Counted from the first letter of the stretch, positions 1 through 8,986 are shown. The stretch is 64,000 bases of DNA from Brucella anthropi ATCC 49188 (GCF_000017405.1 NC_009668.1:1667001-1731000), one strand, 5' to 3'. Notes: generated by a model not told the origin, from the letters alone. Numbers and translations are program-made.

Positions 1-1
1 C

Positions 2-817
2 TGCAAGCTGCTTTGTGAAACCATAGACAAATATGTCAGCGGTTTCACGAAGCACTATATCCTTGTCGACAGCAAGGACGTTGCCCTGTTCCGCAAACTC
101 GAAAGCACTCAACGCGTCATCATCGATGAACGCGATCTGCTGCCCTCATGGCTCCACGCCTTCTGGGACCCAACCTATCTGTGGCGCAGGCGCGTTTGGC
201 TCTCACTCAGAACCAAGCCGCTGCGCGGCTGGCATGTGCAACAGCTGCGCCGCATCGCACTTGCCGGTGCCGTGGAGGAAGATGGATTTCTCTATACGGA
301 TTCCGACACGGCTTTTCTGCGTCCCTTCGATTGCGGCACACTCTGGCACCACGAAAAGCTCCGGCTTTTCGTGCGCCCCAATGCGCTTGCAAACCCGGAA
401 TGGCCGGAGCATCCAGTCTGGGCGGCCAATGCGGCAAAGCTGCTCGGCATCAGGAAAGGGAAAAGCGGGCTGAACGACTATATCGGCCAGCTGGTCTCAT
501 GGCGGCGCGATAGCGTGATTTCCATGTGCGAAAGGATCGAAGCCCATACCGGACAACATTGGGTGGCAGCCCTTGGCAATATACGTCGTTTCTCAGAGTG
601 CTTCATCTATGGTCGCTATGTCGATGACGTCCTGCACGGCTCCGGTCATTACAGCGACACCCATGATCTGTGCCGGATGCAATGGTTCGCACCACCGCCG
701 AGCGAAGAGGAATTCCGCACCTTCATCGCGGAAATGGAACCGCATCAGGTCGCCATAGGCATGCAGTCCTTCCTCGGCCTTTCGGTCGATGACATTCGGC
801 GGATTATCGGAGCCTAA
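2..817 (+). CDS. DUF6492 family protein, 5' end outside window
   Basis: The reading frame is open from the first bases, so the true start lies upstream; 271 residues are visible. A hydrophobic strand is followed by a D-S-D motif (visible residues 100-102, in YTDSDTAFLRPFD), which resembles the metal-binding DxD of nucleotide-sugar glycosyltransferases. I recognise the overall pattern as DUF6492, a family often found in polysaccharide loci. The convergent neighbour is a flippase and a Wzz-type protein follows, so a role in decorating or assembling a surface glycan is a reasonable inference; no acceptor or donor can be named. Only 3 bases separate its stop from the stop of the convergent flippase gene. 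Confidence 0.7.
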   Translation, partial: CKLLCETIDKYVSGFTKHYILVDSKDVALFRKLESTQRVIIDERDLLPSWLHAFWDPTYLWRRRVWLSLRTKPLRGWHVQQLRRIALAGAVEEDGFLYTDSDTAFLRPFDCGTLWHHEKLRLFVRPNALANPEWPEHPVWAANAAKLLGIRKGKSGLNDYIGQLVSWRRDSVISMCERIEAHTGQHWVAALGNIRRFSECFIYGRYVDDVLHGSGHYSDTHDLCRMQWFAPPPSEEEFRTFIAEMEPHQVAIGMQSFLGLSVDDIRRIIGA

Positions 818-820
818 ATC

Positions 821-2086
821 TCAAACACGTTTTGCCGGCAAACGAATGCTCGTATAGGTGAAAACCAGCGACAGCAGATAGAGCCCGGCGAATACGACGT
901 TGAGGCCGAGAATCCAGTCGTGATTATCGGCATAATTCACGAGCAGAAGCCAGACGAAGAATGCCTTGGCAGCGGTCATCAGCACCATGCTCAATGTCCT
1001 CAGACCGGACTGGCCGCGCGCATAGAGAATTTCGGTCTGATACTCGATGAGGTTGCGAAAACCCGGTACGAGCAACACCAGCGGCAGCAGCCCGACAATC
1101 GGGGCAACGCTTGAACCGAGTGCGTTCGGGAAGATTTGCAGGAACACGACCATAGCGCCAAGACCTGCCACCGAGACGGCAAAGACTGCAAATTCCAGCC
1201 CGGCGCGGATGCGCAATGAGGACAGCATGTCCGGCGTGCGCATGAGCTTTTGCACCAGCATCATGTTGAAGGACCGCACAGGCAAAGCTGTCAGATCGAC
1301 AAGCCGCATGATGATCGCATAAAGACCCGCCGTCGCAGGCCCGCCAACGGTCAGCACAAGAAGCTTGTCGAGCTCGGCCTGAATATAGAACAGCAGTTCG
1401 GCCCCCATGACTGCAATCGCATCCGAAAGCCGCCGCATATAGAGAACCGGTTTGAAGCGGAGCCGGATAGACGGATAGAATTTCAGCGCCGTCAGCAGCG
1501 CAACGCCATTGGCCGCCGCATACCACCACGCCCAATGAGCAATGTCATGAACACTCGCCAGCCACATGAACAGGACAGCCGCCACAGCGCGCGTCGCCGT
1601 CCCGAAAATCACCAGCCCCGCCGATATGCCGAACCGGCGCAGGCCATTGTTGACGATGATGATGATTTCCGTCGAACGCCAGAGCAAGGCTTCCGCAAAT
1701 ACCACCACGGCAAAAGGCAGAAATGAAATGTCGCGGCTGAAAAAGACGAAATAGACCAGCCAGGACGCCAGCGCGAACAGTGGCAGGGAAACCAGAAGAG
1801 CGACAAGAAAACCCGCCGTATAGATGCCGAGCAGGCGCGGCTTCACTGTCGATATGCGGTAAAGCGGCGAACTGAAGCCCAGAGAAACGAGACGTGACAG
1901 AACCACGCCCGTGCCCGATGCGGTGGCAAATATACCGAAATCACCGGTCGGCAGTGTGTTTGCAAGCGCAATGAAATAGACAAGCGAGACGACCAGCCTG
2001 CCAGCGGAGCCGGAAAACAGGGACAGGTAATCGCGCACCATTCCGGCGTTATTGCCTGACAGTTTCCGGAGCGCTTTCGCTATCAA
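821..2086 (-). CDS. Polysaccharide flippase (Wzx/MATE-like membrane protein)
   Basis: The 421-residue protein is almost entirely hydrophobic, with about a dozen membrane segments separated by short basic loops, the pattern of the oligosaccharide flippase/MVF superfamily. Such proteins flip lipid-linked sugar units across the inner membrane. The neighbouring DUF6492 and Wzz-like genes support a polysaccharide export role. The start chosen is a TTG at 2086 preceded by GAGG seven bases away; an ATG at 2041 (protein beginning MVRDYLSLF) is the alternative, with a weaker ribosome site. The substrate is unknown. Confidence 0.75.
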   Translation of the reverse strand: MIAKALRKLSGNNAGMVRDYLSLFSGSAGRLVVSLVYFIALANTLPTGDFGIFATASGTGVVLSRLVSLGFSSPLYRISTVKPRLLGIYTAGFLVALLVSLPLFALASWLVYFVFFSRDISFLPFAVVVFAEALLWRSTEIIIIVNNGLRRFGISAGLVIFGTATRAVAAVLFMWLASVHDIAHWAWWYAAANGVALLTALKFYPSIRLRFKPVLYMRRLSDAIAVMGAELLFYIQAELDKLLVLTVGGPATAGLYAIIMRLVDLTALPVRSFNMMLVQKLMRTPDMLSSLRIRAGLEFAVFAVSVAGLGAMVVFLQIFPNALGSSVAPIVGLLPLVLLVPGFRNLIEYQTEILYARGQSGLRTLSMVLMTAAKAFFVWLLLVNYADNHDWILGLNVVFAGLYLLSLVFTYTSIRLPAKRV

Positions 2087-2412
2087 CAGGGAGCCTCGCC
2101 TATCATAGTCTGGTGCATGTGCCTGTTCGTTGGAACGGAGGCATAATTGGGGTTTAGCTAAAAAGACTTAAACTCTTCTTTGCAAGCTCAAAGAGTAAAC
2201 AAGCAAAAGCTAAAGTTGCAGATTTAAGGAATTGGCACTTCACCTCGACATTATTTTAACGTTTTGTTTTCTATAAAAAATTACATTCGGCCTTGAGGTG
2301 CGAGCCAATCGGATTCCCGTTTGGCATGCGCAAGCCTTGGCTTATGAATTTCAAAGCAGCCGTTGGCGCCGGAAACGGTTGAGACGGCTTACAGACACGG
2401 ACGATTTCGGCA
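2087..2412. other. AT-rich divergent intergenic region
   Basis: These 326 bases separate the divergent flippase and Wzz-type genes and are clearly richer in A and T than the flanking genes, especially 2150-2285. The region presumably holds both promoters, but I see no motif strong enough to name and no small gene with a convincing ribosome site. Confidence 0.5.
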
Positions 2413-4200
2413 ATGAGCGATCACGAGGAGCGCAGAAAGGCGGGAGTTGAGAAACCTCTTCTCGCATTCTCCGACGCTCGCCCCGCTGGTCGTTTTGACA
2501 GCGAAACCGCACCACCCTGGACACCACCGGCGACGCCGGATGAACGCGCCGCGTTCTTTCGCCAGCACGATCATGCTGCGCAGGAAACACCAGAACCGGC
2601 GGAACCTGTTCTCGAAGAGGAACTGGATGATGCCGATGTCGCCGAGCTGCAAAAGCGCGTCGCGCTGATCGAGGCGGAACTGGAACGCAAGGTTCAGGAA
2701 CGCGAGCGCCGCAAAGTCACAGTCGAAACTCCCGTTCCAACGCCAGAGCCGACCCGCGCGCCGGCCCCGGAGCCGATCAAGCGCCAGCGCCCTGTCATTG
2801 ACGGACCGGCACCTGATGCGGAATGGAAACCACTGATCGATCCGCGCATCGCTATCGACGTGCTGCGGGGATCGCGCAGGCTCCTGCTTGTCAGCACACT
2901 ACTGGGTGGTGTGGTCGCCGCGCTCTATGCATTGTCCTTGCCGCAGATGTATGTCGCATCGACGGATATTCTGGTCGATCCGCGCAATATCAAGACCGTT
3001 GGAGACGAACTGACGCCAGGTCAGCTCCCGACCGATGCGTCACTTGCCGTTGCGGAAAGCCAGGCACGCATCATCGATTCCAGCAGTGTGCTGCTGAAAG
3101 TGATCGACAGGACCGAACTGACAAAAGACCCCGAATTCAACGGCACTCTGGTTCCGACCGGCATTGCCGGGCTGTTTGCACAGATCAGGGATATGCTGTC
3201 GCCCAAAAAGGCAAGCGACAGCCAGACACTGCAAACCCGCGTCCTGTACAATCTGCACAAGAGCATCGCCATCGGTCGCGACGCCAAGACCTTCATCTAT
3301 TCAATCTCGGTGAAAACGCGTGATCCGCAGAAATCGGCATCGCTTGCGAACACGATCAGTTCCGTGTTCCAGAGCGAGCTTGCATCCGTGCAATCCGATG
3401 CTGCACGGCGCACTTCGGATGAATTGTCGAACCGTCTTGCCGATATGCGCGCCAATGTCGAACAGGCGGAGCGCGCAGCAGCTGATTTCCGCGCCTCACG
3501 CGATCTCGTCAATGTCGACGGCAAGCTGATCAGCGATAACGACCTGACCCGGCTCAACGACCAGTTGACCAACCAGCGCGCTGAAACAATGCGGCTTCAG
3601 GCCCGTGTGCAGGTACTGAACAGCGCCACATCCGACAGTGTTGTATCCGGTACCTTGCCGGAAGATCTGCGTTCCAACACGCTGACCGCGCTGCGCGCGC
3701 AATATGCGCAGGCGCGCCAGACGGCAAGCGGCCTGTCCACCCAGCTTGGGCCGCGCCATCCGGCACTCATTCAGGCACAGTCGCAGGCAGCCACGGTCCT
3801 GAACGACATCGATGCCGAATTGCGGCGCATCCGCTCTTCGCTGCAAGTCGAGGTCGCCCGGTCCGTGCAGCAGGAAAAAGACCTGACCGCCCGCCTGGCG
3901 CAGCTAAAATCGCAACAGGCGAACAATAGCGGCGATCTGGTGAAGTTGCGTGAGCTTGAGCGCGAAGCCACAGCACGGCGCTCGGTCTACGAAGCCTTCC
4001 TCCTGCGCTCGCGCGAGACGAACGAACAGGAAGGTCTGAATACGGCCAATGTCAGGGTTTTGTCGGAAGCTCGCCCGCCGCTCGATCCCGCAGGCACATC
4101 GCGCAAGCTGATCGTCATTGCCGGGCTGATTGCAGGCTTCCTTGCAGGCCTTGCAATCACAGCCGTCCGCAACTTCGGACGGCTGCTGCGTCTATCTTAG
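2413..4200 (+). CDS. Wzz/GumC-type polysaccharide chain-length protein
   Basis: The 595-residue protein has a cytoplasmic, charged, proline-rich N-terminal region of about 150 residues with a short coiled-coil stretch (around residues 75-100). A first membrane helix (about 155-180) leads into the Wzz signature region with VASTDILVDPRN. A long periplasmic coiled-coil section rich in Q, A, R and E follows, then a second membrane helix near 565-585. This is the polysaccharide co-polymerase layout that controls glycan chain length in export systems. The cytoplasmic tyrosine-kinase domain that often follows in this family is absent: only about ten residues come after the last helix. Unusually, the stop codon TAG is the first triplet of a palindromic repeat. 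Confidence 0.82.
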   Translation: MSDHEERRKAGVEKPLLAFSDARPAGRFDSETAPPWTPPATPDERAAFFRQHDHAAQETPEPAEPVLEEELDDADVAELQKRVALIEAELERKVQERERRKVTVETPVPTPEPTRAPAPEPIKRQRPVIDGPAPDAEWKPLIDPRIAIDVLRGSRRLLLVSTLLGGVVAALYALSLPQMYVASTDILVDPRNIKTVGDELTPGQLPTDASLAVAESQARIIDSSSVLLKVIDRTELTKDPEFNGTLVPTGIAGLFAQIRDMLSPKKASDSQTLQTRVLYNLHKSIAIGRDAKTFIYSISVKTRDPQKSASLANTISSVFQSELASVQSDAARRTSDELSNRLADMRANVEQAERAAADFRASRDLVNVDGKLISDNDLTRLNDQLTNQRAETMRLQARVQVLNSATSDSVVSGTLPEDLRSNTLTALRAQYAQARQTASGLSTQLGPRHPALIQAQSQAATVLNDIDAELRRIRSSLQVEVARSVQQEKDLTARLAQLKSQQANNSGDLVKLRELEREATARRSVYEAFLLRSRETNEQEGLNTANVRVLSEARPPLDPAGTSRKLIVIAGLIAGFLAGLAITAVRNFGRLLRLS

Positions 4201-4296
4201 AGCGCGTTTCGATCTGATTGGATCAGATCGGCGCTCTATCTCTTTGTTTTGACGCGCATCTTTTCCGAAAACCGTTTCACACTTTTCGGGATGCGC
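4198..4296 (+). repeat. Palindromic intergenic repeat, full copy (TAGAGC family)
   Basis: An inverted repeat built on GAGCGC...GCGCTC is followed by a linker CTCTTTGTTTT and a second palindromic arm CCGAAAACCG...CACTTTTCGG. The same architecture recurs at 21164, 27064, 33107 (inverted) and 50826. The first triplet is the stop codon of the Wzz-type gene. Size and structure resemble the 103-105 bp palindromic Bru-RS elements of Brucella; the family assignment is from memory. Confidence 0.75.
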
Positions 4297-4302
4297 CCTA
4301 AT

Positions 4303-4905
4303 TCACGCGGACTGCCGCAAAGAGGTCTCAACGCGCGGCACCTTGCGCCCGCTGGCACGCAGAATGCCATGTGTCCCGTCAAGATGGCCGGGCTTCAGCT
4401 CCAACGCCAGAAAGCGACGCTTTTCATAAGGGCCGGGCATGGCAAGCTCGCCGGTCTTTTCAGCGGTGAAGCCGAAACGCTCGTAGTATTCCGGATCGCC
4501 GACAAGGATGATCGCGCCATGGCCGCGGTCTTTTGCTTCATCGATCGCACGACGCATCAACGCCGAACCGATACCGCAACCGGCAGCGGACGGATCGACC
4601 GCCAGCGGGCCGAGCAGCAAGGCAGGCACCGGAAAGCCGAAAACATCGAGACCGGCATGGACATTCCATAGCCGCACAGTACCTGCAAGCAATCCGTCTT
4701 CGCCAAGCGCGGCAAAAGCCAGACCGTCCGCAGGCAGGCGACCGCGACGCAGCTTCTCCGATGACTTCCGATGACGGCCTTCACCCATCGCGCGATCCAG
4801 CAGCGCTTCACGCGCAAGCACGTGCTCCAGCGTTTCGCCCGCTATTGTGAAAGCCGGAGCGACGATGGTTGCAGTATGTTCCTGAATTTCCAGAGTTACA
4901 TTCAT
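4303..4905 (-). CDS. GNAT family N-acetyltransferase
   Basis: A 200-residue GNAT-fold acetyltransferase. The acetyl-CoA binding motif A is visible near residues 101-115 (LAVDPSAAGCGIGSAL), followed by the GDPEYYERFGF stretch typical of the YhbS-like branch. Family members transfer an acetyl group to a small amine or protein terminus; the substrate cannot be told from sequence. The start at 4905 (MNVTLEIQEH) is preferred because GGGGAT lies just upstream and homologues begin near this point; an in-frame ATG 33 bases earlier would add a cysteine-rich extension that looks like non-coding sequence. Palindromic repeats flank the gene on both sides. Confidence 0.8.
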   Translation of the reverse strand: MNVTLEIQEHTATIVAPAFTIAGETLEHVLAREALLDRAMGEGRHRKSSEKLRRGRLPADGLAFAALGEDGLLAGTVRLWNVHAGLDVFGFPVPALLLGPLAVDPSAAGCGIGSALMRRAIDEAKDRGHGAIILVGDPEYYERFGFTAEKTGELAMPGPYEKRRFLALELKPGHLDGTHGILRASGRKVPRVETSLRQSA

Positions 4906-5008
4906 GACATCTATCCCCGCAAAGCGGCAGCAACACACCCCACCCAGCGCCTTGCAGCACTGGGCGGATTGAGAGGATCATTCGGGACTTTTGAAGATAT
5001 GATCTAAT

Positions 5009-5037
5009 CCGAAAATCGGTTCCCACTTTTCGGGATC
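5009..5037 (+). repeat. Half copy of the TAGAGC-family palindrome
   Basis: CCGAAAATCGG and CACTTTTCGGGAT repeat the second arm of the palindromic unit at 4198-4296, without the GAGCGC arm. It lies between the GNAT gene start and the decarboxylase stop. Confidence 0.6.
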
Positions 5038-5054
5038 ATACCAAGTCTGAATGA

Positions 5055-6188
5055 TCAGATGACGTAGGATCGGAGCGGTTCGAAGCCGTTGAACGCCACC
5101 GCCGAATAGGTGGTGGTGTATGCGCCCGTGCCTTCGATGAGGATTTCATCACCGATGGTCAGCGAGACCGGCAGCGGGTACGGCGTCTTTTCATAAAGTA
5201 CGTCCGCACTGTCGCAGGTCGGGCCAGCCAGCACACATGGTTCGGTTTCGCTGCCGTCATGCGGGGTCACGATCTGATAGCGGATCGCCTCGTCCATGGT
5301 TTCGGCGAGACCGCCGAACTTGCCGATGTCGAGATAGACCCAGCGCACATTGTCGTTGTCTGCCTTGCGCGAGACCAGAACCACTTCGGTCTTGATCACG
5401 CCTGCATTGCCGACCATGCCGCGACCCGGTTCGATGATGGTTTCCGGGATACGGTTGCCGAAATGCTTGGACAGCGCATCGAAGATCGCCATGCCGTAGG
5501 CCTGAGCAGTCGGCACGTCCTTGAGGTAACGGGTCGGGAACCCACCGCCCATATTGACCATGCGCAGGACAATGCCTTCGTCAGCCAGGGTGCGGAACAC
5601 CGATGCTGCATCGCCAAGCGCGCGGTCCCATGCAGAGAGGTCCGTCTGCTGCGAGCCGACGTGGAACGATACACCGTAGGAATCGAGACCGAGCGACTTT
5701 GCATGGCGCAGAACGTCGATGGCCATCGCAGGCACGCAACCGAACTTGCGCGACAGCGGCCACTCAGCACCTTCACCATCCGTCAGCACGCGGCAGAACA
5801 CGCGGCTGCCGGGAGCGGCGCGAGCAACCTTCTCGACTTCTTCAACGCAGTCGACCGCATAAAGGCGAATGCCCAGCTCGAAGGCGCGCGCAATATCGCG
5901 CTCCTTCTTGATGGTGTTGCCATAGGAGATGCGGGTTGGCGTTGCGCCGGCTTCCAGAGCCATTTCGATTTCAGCAACCGACGCAGTATCGAAGCACGAG
6001 CCGAGCGAAGCGAGCAGGCGCAGGATTTCCGGCGCAGGATTTGCCTTCACCGCGTAGAAGATGCGCGAATAGGGCAAAGCCTTCTCGAAGCTCTGATAGT
6101 TGTCGCGCACGACGTCGGTGTCGACGACGAGGCAAGGACCGTCCGGACGGCGGGTGTTGAGGAAGTCGATGATACGCTGCGTTGCCAT
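5055..6188 (-). CDS. Ornithine decarboxylase (fold III, PLP-dependent)
   Basis: The 377-residue protein matches the eukaryotic-type, alanine-racemase-fold decarboxylases that make putrescine from ornithine. Lysine 48 in FYAVKANP is the expected PLP-binding residue, HVGSQ and the glycine-rich GGGFP and EPGRG motifs contact the cofactor phosphate, and cysteine 325 in GPTCDSADV matches the active-site cysteine contributed across the dimer. Some members of this group also accept lysine, so the substrate range is open. Putrescine could feed the homospermidine synthase encoded at 25098. A structured leader about 90-140 bases upstream resembles the speF RNA motif, suggesting control at the RNA level. 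Confidence 0.9.
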   Translation of the reverse strand: MATQRIIDFLNTRRPDGPCLVVDTDVVRDNYQSFEKALPYSRIFYAVKANPAPEILRLLASLGSCFDTASVAEIEMALEAGATPTRISYGNTIKKERDIARAFELGIRLYAVDCVEEVEKVARAAPGSRVFCRVLTDGEGAEWPLSRKFGCVPAMAIDVLRHAKSLGLDSYGVSFHVGSQQTDLSAWDRALGDAASVFRTLADEGIVLRMVNMGGGFPTRYLKDVPTAQAYGMAIFDALSKHFGNRIPETIIEPGRGMVGNAGVIKTEVVLVSRKADNDNVRWVYLDIGKFGGLAETMDEAIRYQIVTPHDGSETEPCVLAGPTCDSADVLYEKTPYPLPVSLTIGDEILIEGTGAYTTTYSAVAFNGFEPLRSYVI

Positions 6189-6236
6189 GGTCGTTCTCCC
6201 GCACGGCTTGATCTTGCCGTATTCTGGTGCGTAACC

Positions 6237-6259
6237 CCGAAAAGTTTCAGACTTTTCGG
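6237..6259. repeat. Perfect 9-bp inverted repeat in decarboxylase leader
   Basis: CCGAAAAGT and ACTTTTCGG are exact complements around a 5-base loop (TTCAG). It is related to the second arm of the TAGAGC-family palindrome, and lies between the speF-like hairpin and the decarboxylase start, so it would form a strong hairpin in that leader. Confidence 0.7.
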
Positions 6260-6280
6260 AAAGGATTACGCAGAAAAGGA

Positions 6281-6326
6281 CTTAGAGAATTTCGCAGGTC
6301 CTCTTTGGACCAAGAGAAACTCTAAG
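6281..6326 (-). ncRNA. speF-like leader hairpin upstream of ornithine decarboxylase
   Basis: On the minus strand CTTAGAG pairs exactly with CTCTAAG, TTTC with GAAA inside it, and GGTCC with GGACC at the tip around the loop AAAGA. This compound hairpin lies about 93 bases before the decarboxylase start codon. The speF motif was described as a conserved cis-regulatory RNA upstream of ornithine decarboxylase genes in alphaproteobacteria (Rfam RF00518). Position and gene context fit; the match to the covariance model was not computed. The full motif may extend further upstream, to around 6400. Confidence 0.6.
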
Positions 6327-6533
6327 GACAAAGTGTGCATGAACGCATCCGCCGTGAGGCCAGCCTTTGGAGGTGCTGATGTCACGCGAAAACTCATGCG
6401 GCGATGGAACAACGCTAAACCCGCGTTACTCCGCTTTGTCTGCCTTGGATTGGAATTGGAGAACCGCATCCGCACTTCTGGCAATGAAGGTGTGCCTCTT
6501 CAGTAATTTCGGCTTTTGGACAGCCGAAAGACA

Positions 6534-6788
6534 CTAGAAAGGCCCGCACCGTCGTTGCTTCAAGATGTCCTCGATCTGGCGGTTGGCCAACAGATCGACT
6601 GGAGCGGTTAGGTCCAGGTACCGTACCGAATTCCTCACCATTCGAGGATCGGCGGACACCCACAGGCACGTGCGACTTTGGGCAAGCGCGATATAAGCGC
6701 AAAGTCGTGTCCATTCAATGACAAAAATTCCTCCGGACGAATTTATTTTGGCAGGATCGCGTTGAACGGCACGCTTGCCATTGTTCAA
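6534..6788 (-). pseudogene. Possible decayed MbcA/ParS-type antitoxin C-terminus
   Basis: An 84-codon minus-strand frame ends with a stretch (WVSADPRMV, then LTAPVDLLANRQIEDIL) whose order of tryptophan, proline, DLL and a final helix resembles the toxin-binding domain of MbcA/ParS/Xre antitoxins. The expected helix-turn-helix N-terminus and an adjacent RES-type toxin gene are missing, and there is no convincing ribosome site. It could be chance. The rest of 6330-6865, between the decarboxylase leader and the amidase, holds no other gene that I can support. Confidence 0.22.
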
Positions 6789-6865
6789 TATAAGTGAAAC
6801 ATTCGCAGCTCAGACCTGCCTCGAAAGAGCGTAAATAGACCGTTAATTGCTGCATGTTGTGAACA

Positions 6866-8053
6866 ATGGCCAGTTTCGATCCCTTCAACGCCATCATTGC
6901 AAAACCCGAAAAGTCACCCGTTCACACAACGGACGGACCGCTTAAAGGTGAACGGCTGGCCGTAAAAGACATTTATGACGTCGCCGGAATGGCGACCGGA
7001 TGCGGGAATCCGCAGATCGAGGCCGAATCACCTCGCGCCGAAAGATCGGCTCCGGTGGTGGAGAAGCTCCTCGCCGCCGGTGCCGAATTTGTCGGCAAGG
7101 CGCAGACCGACGAGCTTGCCTTCTCCCTGATGGGCCAGAATTCGCATTTCCCCTATCCGATCAATCCGGCAGCACCGGACCGCGTTACCGGCGGCTCATC
7201 ATCCGGTTCGGCAGCAGCAGTGGCGGGCAAACTCGCCGATATTGCGCTCGGCTCCGATACGGGCGGCTCCATTCGGGCACCTGCAAGCTTTTGCGGTCTC
7301 GTCGGCCTGCGCACCACCCATGGCCGCATTCCGCTCGAAGGCATCATGCCGCTTGCGCCCTCGCTCGATACGATTGGATGGTTTGCACGCGATATCGACC
7401 TTTACGACCGCGTTGGCTCTATCCTGCTTGGCAACGACGCCCGAGAATTCAGGCTGACGCAACTTCTCTATATGCCGGTTCTGGAACAGCTTCTGCTCGG
7501 TCAGCAGGAAACAGACGCCTATCGCACCATGTTCGCCCAAGTGCGCCCGCACTTCTCGGGTCTCAAGGCGGCGAGCCAGCCGACGCTCTCGATAGACGAA
7601 CTCTATCTGGTCTTCCGCCACATACAAGGCGCGGAAGCCTGGGCGACACACGGCGGCTGGATTTCCTCCGGTGATCGCAAGCTCGGTCCCGGCGTCGCGG
7701 ACCGTTTTGCCTTCGGCGCGGAAATCGCCGCTGATCTCGTTGCCAGCCAGCGTATGCGCCGGGCACAATTCACGCAGGAACTCGAACAGATCGTCGGCAA
7801 TGATGCCGTGCTGGCGCTACCGACCGTACCGGGTGCAGCTCCGCTGGCAAAAGAGCCTTTCGAGACATTGCAGGCCTATCGCGAACAGGCTTTGCGCCTG
7901 CTTTGCCTTTCGGTACTTTCCGGCCTGCCGCAGATCACATTACCTTTGGGACAGGTGCAGGGCGCACCTTTCGGGATTTCCTTCATCGGACCACGCGGCA
8001 GCGACCGGGCGCTGATCGGGCTGGCCAAAAACATCATCGGGAAGCGGGGCTAG
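6866..8053 (+). CDS. Amidase signature family hydrolase
   Basis: The 395-residue protein carries the Ser-cisSer-Lys machinery of the amidase signature family: lysine 34 in LAVKD, the serine-rich loop GGSSSGSAAAVA at 109-120 (the usual GGSSGGS has one glycine changed to serine) and the nucleophile serine 135 in GSDTGGSIRAP. Members cleave amides such as indoleacetamide, malonamate or allophanate; the substrate here is not clear. It is shorter than the typical 450-500 residues, lacking part of the C-terminal region. The LysR gene starts 3 bases after its stop, so the two form an operon. The ATG at 6866 has only a weak ribosome site. Confidence 0.85.
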   Translation: MASFDPFNAIIAKPEKSPVHTTDGPLKGERLAVKDIYDVAGMATGCGNPQIEAESPRAERSAPVVEKLLAAGAEFVGKAQTDELAFSLMGQNSHFPYPINPAAPDRVTGGSSSGSAAAVAGKLADIALGSDTGGSIRAPASFCGLVGLRTTHGRIPLEGIMPLAPSLDTIGWFARDIDLYDRVGSILLGNDAREFRLTQLLYMPVLEQLLLGQQETDAYRTMFAQVRPHFSGLKAASQPTLSIDELYLVFRHIQGAEAWATHGGWISSGDRKLGPGVADRFAFGAEIAADLVASQRMRRAQFTQELEQIVGNDAVLALPTVPGAAPLAKEPFETLQAYREQALRLLCLSVLSGLPQITLPLGQVQGAPFGISFIGPRGSDRALIGLAKNIIGKRG

Positions 8054-8056
8054 ACC

Positions 8057-8950
8057 ATGGACACCCTCACACGTATGCGCGCCTTCATCGACGTGGTCGA
8101 GGCGGAAGGCTTTTCCGCCGCTGCGCGAAAAATCGGACGTTCCAAGGCGCTTCTTTCCAAATATGTGCGGGAATTGGAGGACGAACTCGGCGCACGCCTT
8201 CTCAACCGTACCACGCGGCAATTTTCGCTGACCGAAGCCGGTCACACCTATTATCACCGAGCGGTGGAGATCATTCGCGAGATCGACGCGCTGCAGGATG
8301 CTGTCAGCGAAACCAGTTCTGACGCGCGCGGGCGTATCAAACTGTCGGCCCCGCGCACTTTTGCCGATGCCGTCATTGGGCAGTCGCTGATCGACTTTTG
8401 CCTCGCCCATCCGGACATTGTGCTCGATGTGCGGCTGGATGACCGTTTTGTCGATCTTGTGGAGGAAGGCTTCGATCTTGCGATCCGCATCACGCGTTTG
8501 CAGGATTCTTCCCTCATTGCCAAGCGCCTGTCGCCATTCCATTCCATCCTGTGCGGCGCGCCCGAACTCATCTCCCGCGTCGGCAAGCCCGAACGTCCGG
8601 AAGATCTGGCCGATCGGCCTTGCATCATCGACACCAATGCACGCTCGCGCAACAATTGGCATTTCCGCAATACGGATGGCTCGATGATGACAGTTCCCGT
8701 CAACGGTCCCATCGAGGTGAACAGCCCCGTCGCCACCAAGAATGCAGCACTCGCCGGGCTTGGCTTCTGCATGCTGCCCGCCTTCATCGCCGAAGAAGAA
8801 ATCGAGCGCGGCAGGCTGGTTGCGTGTCTGGATGAATTCATCGTGAAGGATGGCGGCATCTATGCCGTCTATCCACATCGGCGCTATCTGCCGGCAAAAA
8901 TCCGGGCATTGGTCGATTTTCTGACCCAATGGTTCAAGGAGCGGGAATAG
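8057..8950 (+). CDS. LysR family transcriptional regulator
   Basis: The 297-residue protein has the standard LysR layout: an N-terminal winged helix-turn-helix (residues 1-60, with AEGFSAAARKIGRSKALLSKYVRELEDELGA-type spacing), a linker helix and a periplasmic-binding-protein-like effector domain from about residue 90. The helix-turn-helix sequence with TLTRMRAFIDVVE at the start is typical of the subgroup that regulates nearby catabolic or stress genes. It lies 3 bases downstream of the amidase in the same direction. LysR genes are more often divergent from their targets, so the target here is uncertain. Confidence 0.88.
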   Translation: MDTLTRMRAFIDVVEAEGFSAAARKIGRSKALLSKYVRELEDELGARLLNRTTRQFSLTEAGHTYYHRAVEIIREIDALQDAVSETSSDARGRIKLSAPRTFADAVIGQSLIDFCLAHPDIVLDVRLDDRFVDLVEEGFDLAIRITRLQDSSLIAKRLSPFHSILCGAPELISRVGKPERPEDLADRPCIIDTNARSRNNWHFRNTDGSMMTVPVNGPIEVNSPVATKNAALAGLGFCMLPAFIAEEEIERGRLVACLDEFIVKDGGIYAVYPHRRYLPAKIRALVDFLTQWFKERE

Positions 8951-8951
8951 A

Positions 8952-8986
8952 ATGCATCCTGAAAAGTGTGAAACGGTTTTCGGGAC
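8952..8986 (-). repeat. Half copy of the TAGAGC-family palindrome (inverted)
   Basis: On the minus strand this reads CCCGAAAACCG then CACTTTTCAGGATGC, matching the second arm of the unit at 4198-4296. It lies directly after the LysR stop codon. Confidence 0.65.

Noticed and set aside
2220..2260. Sigma-54 promoter (TGGCAC) before the Wzz-type gene
   Set aside because: The TTGC half is missing at the required spacing.
2100..2300. EcfG-type promoter upstream of the Wzz-type gene (GGAAC near 2143)
   Set aside because: The GTT is only 15 bases away and the orientation and distance do not fit a gene start.
5259..6506. A 415-codon frame antisense to ornithine decarboxylase
   Set aside because: Opposite a clear conserved gene, no recognisable domains.
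7940..8929. A 329-codon frame antisense to the LysR gene
   Set aside because: The LysR frame carries all expected motifs; the opposite frame has none.
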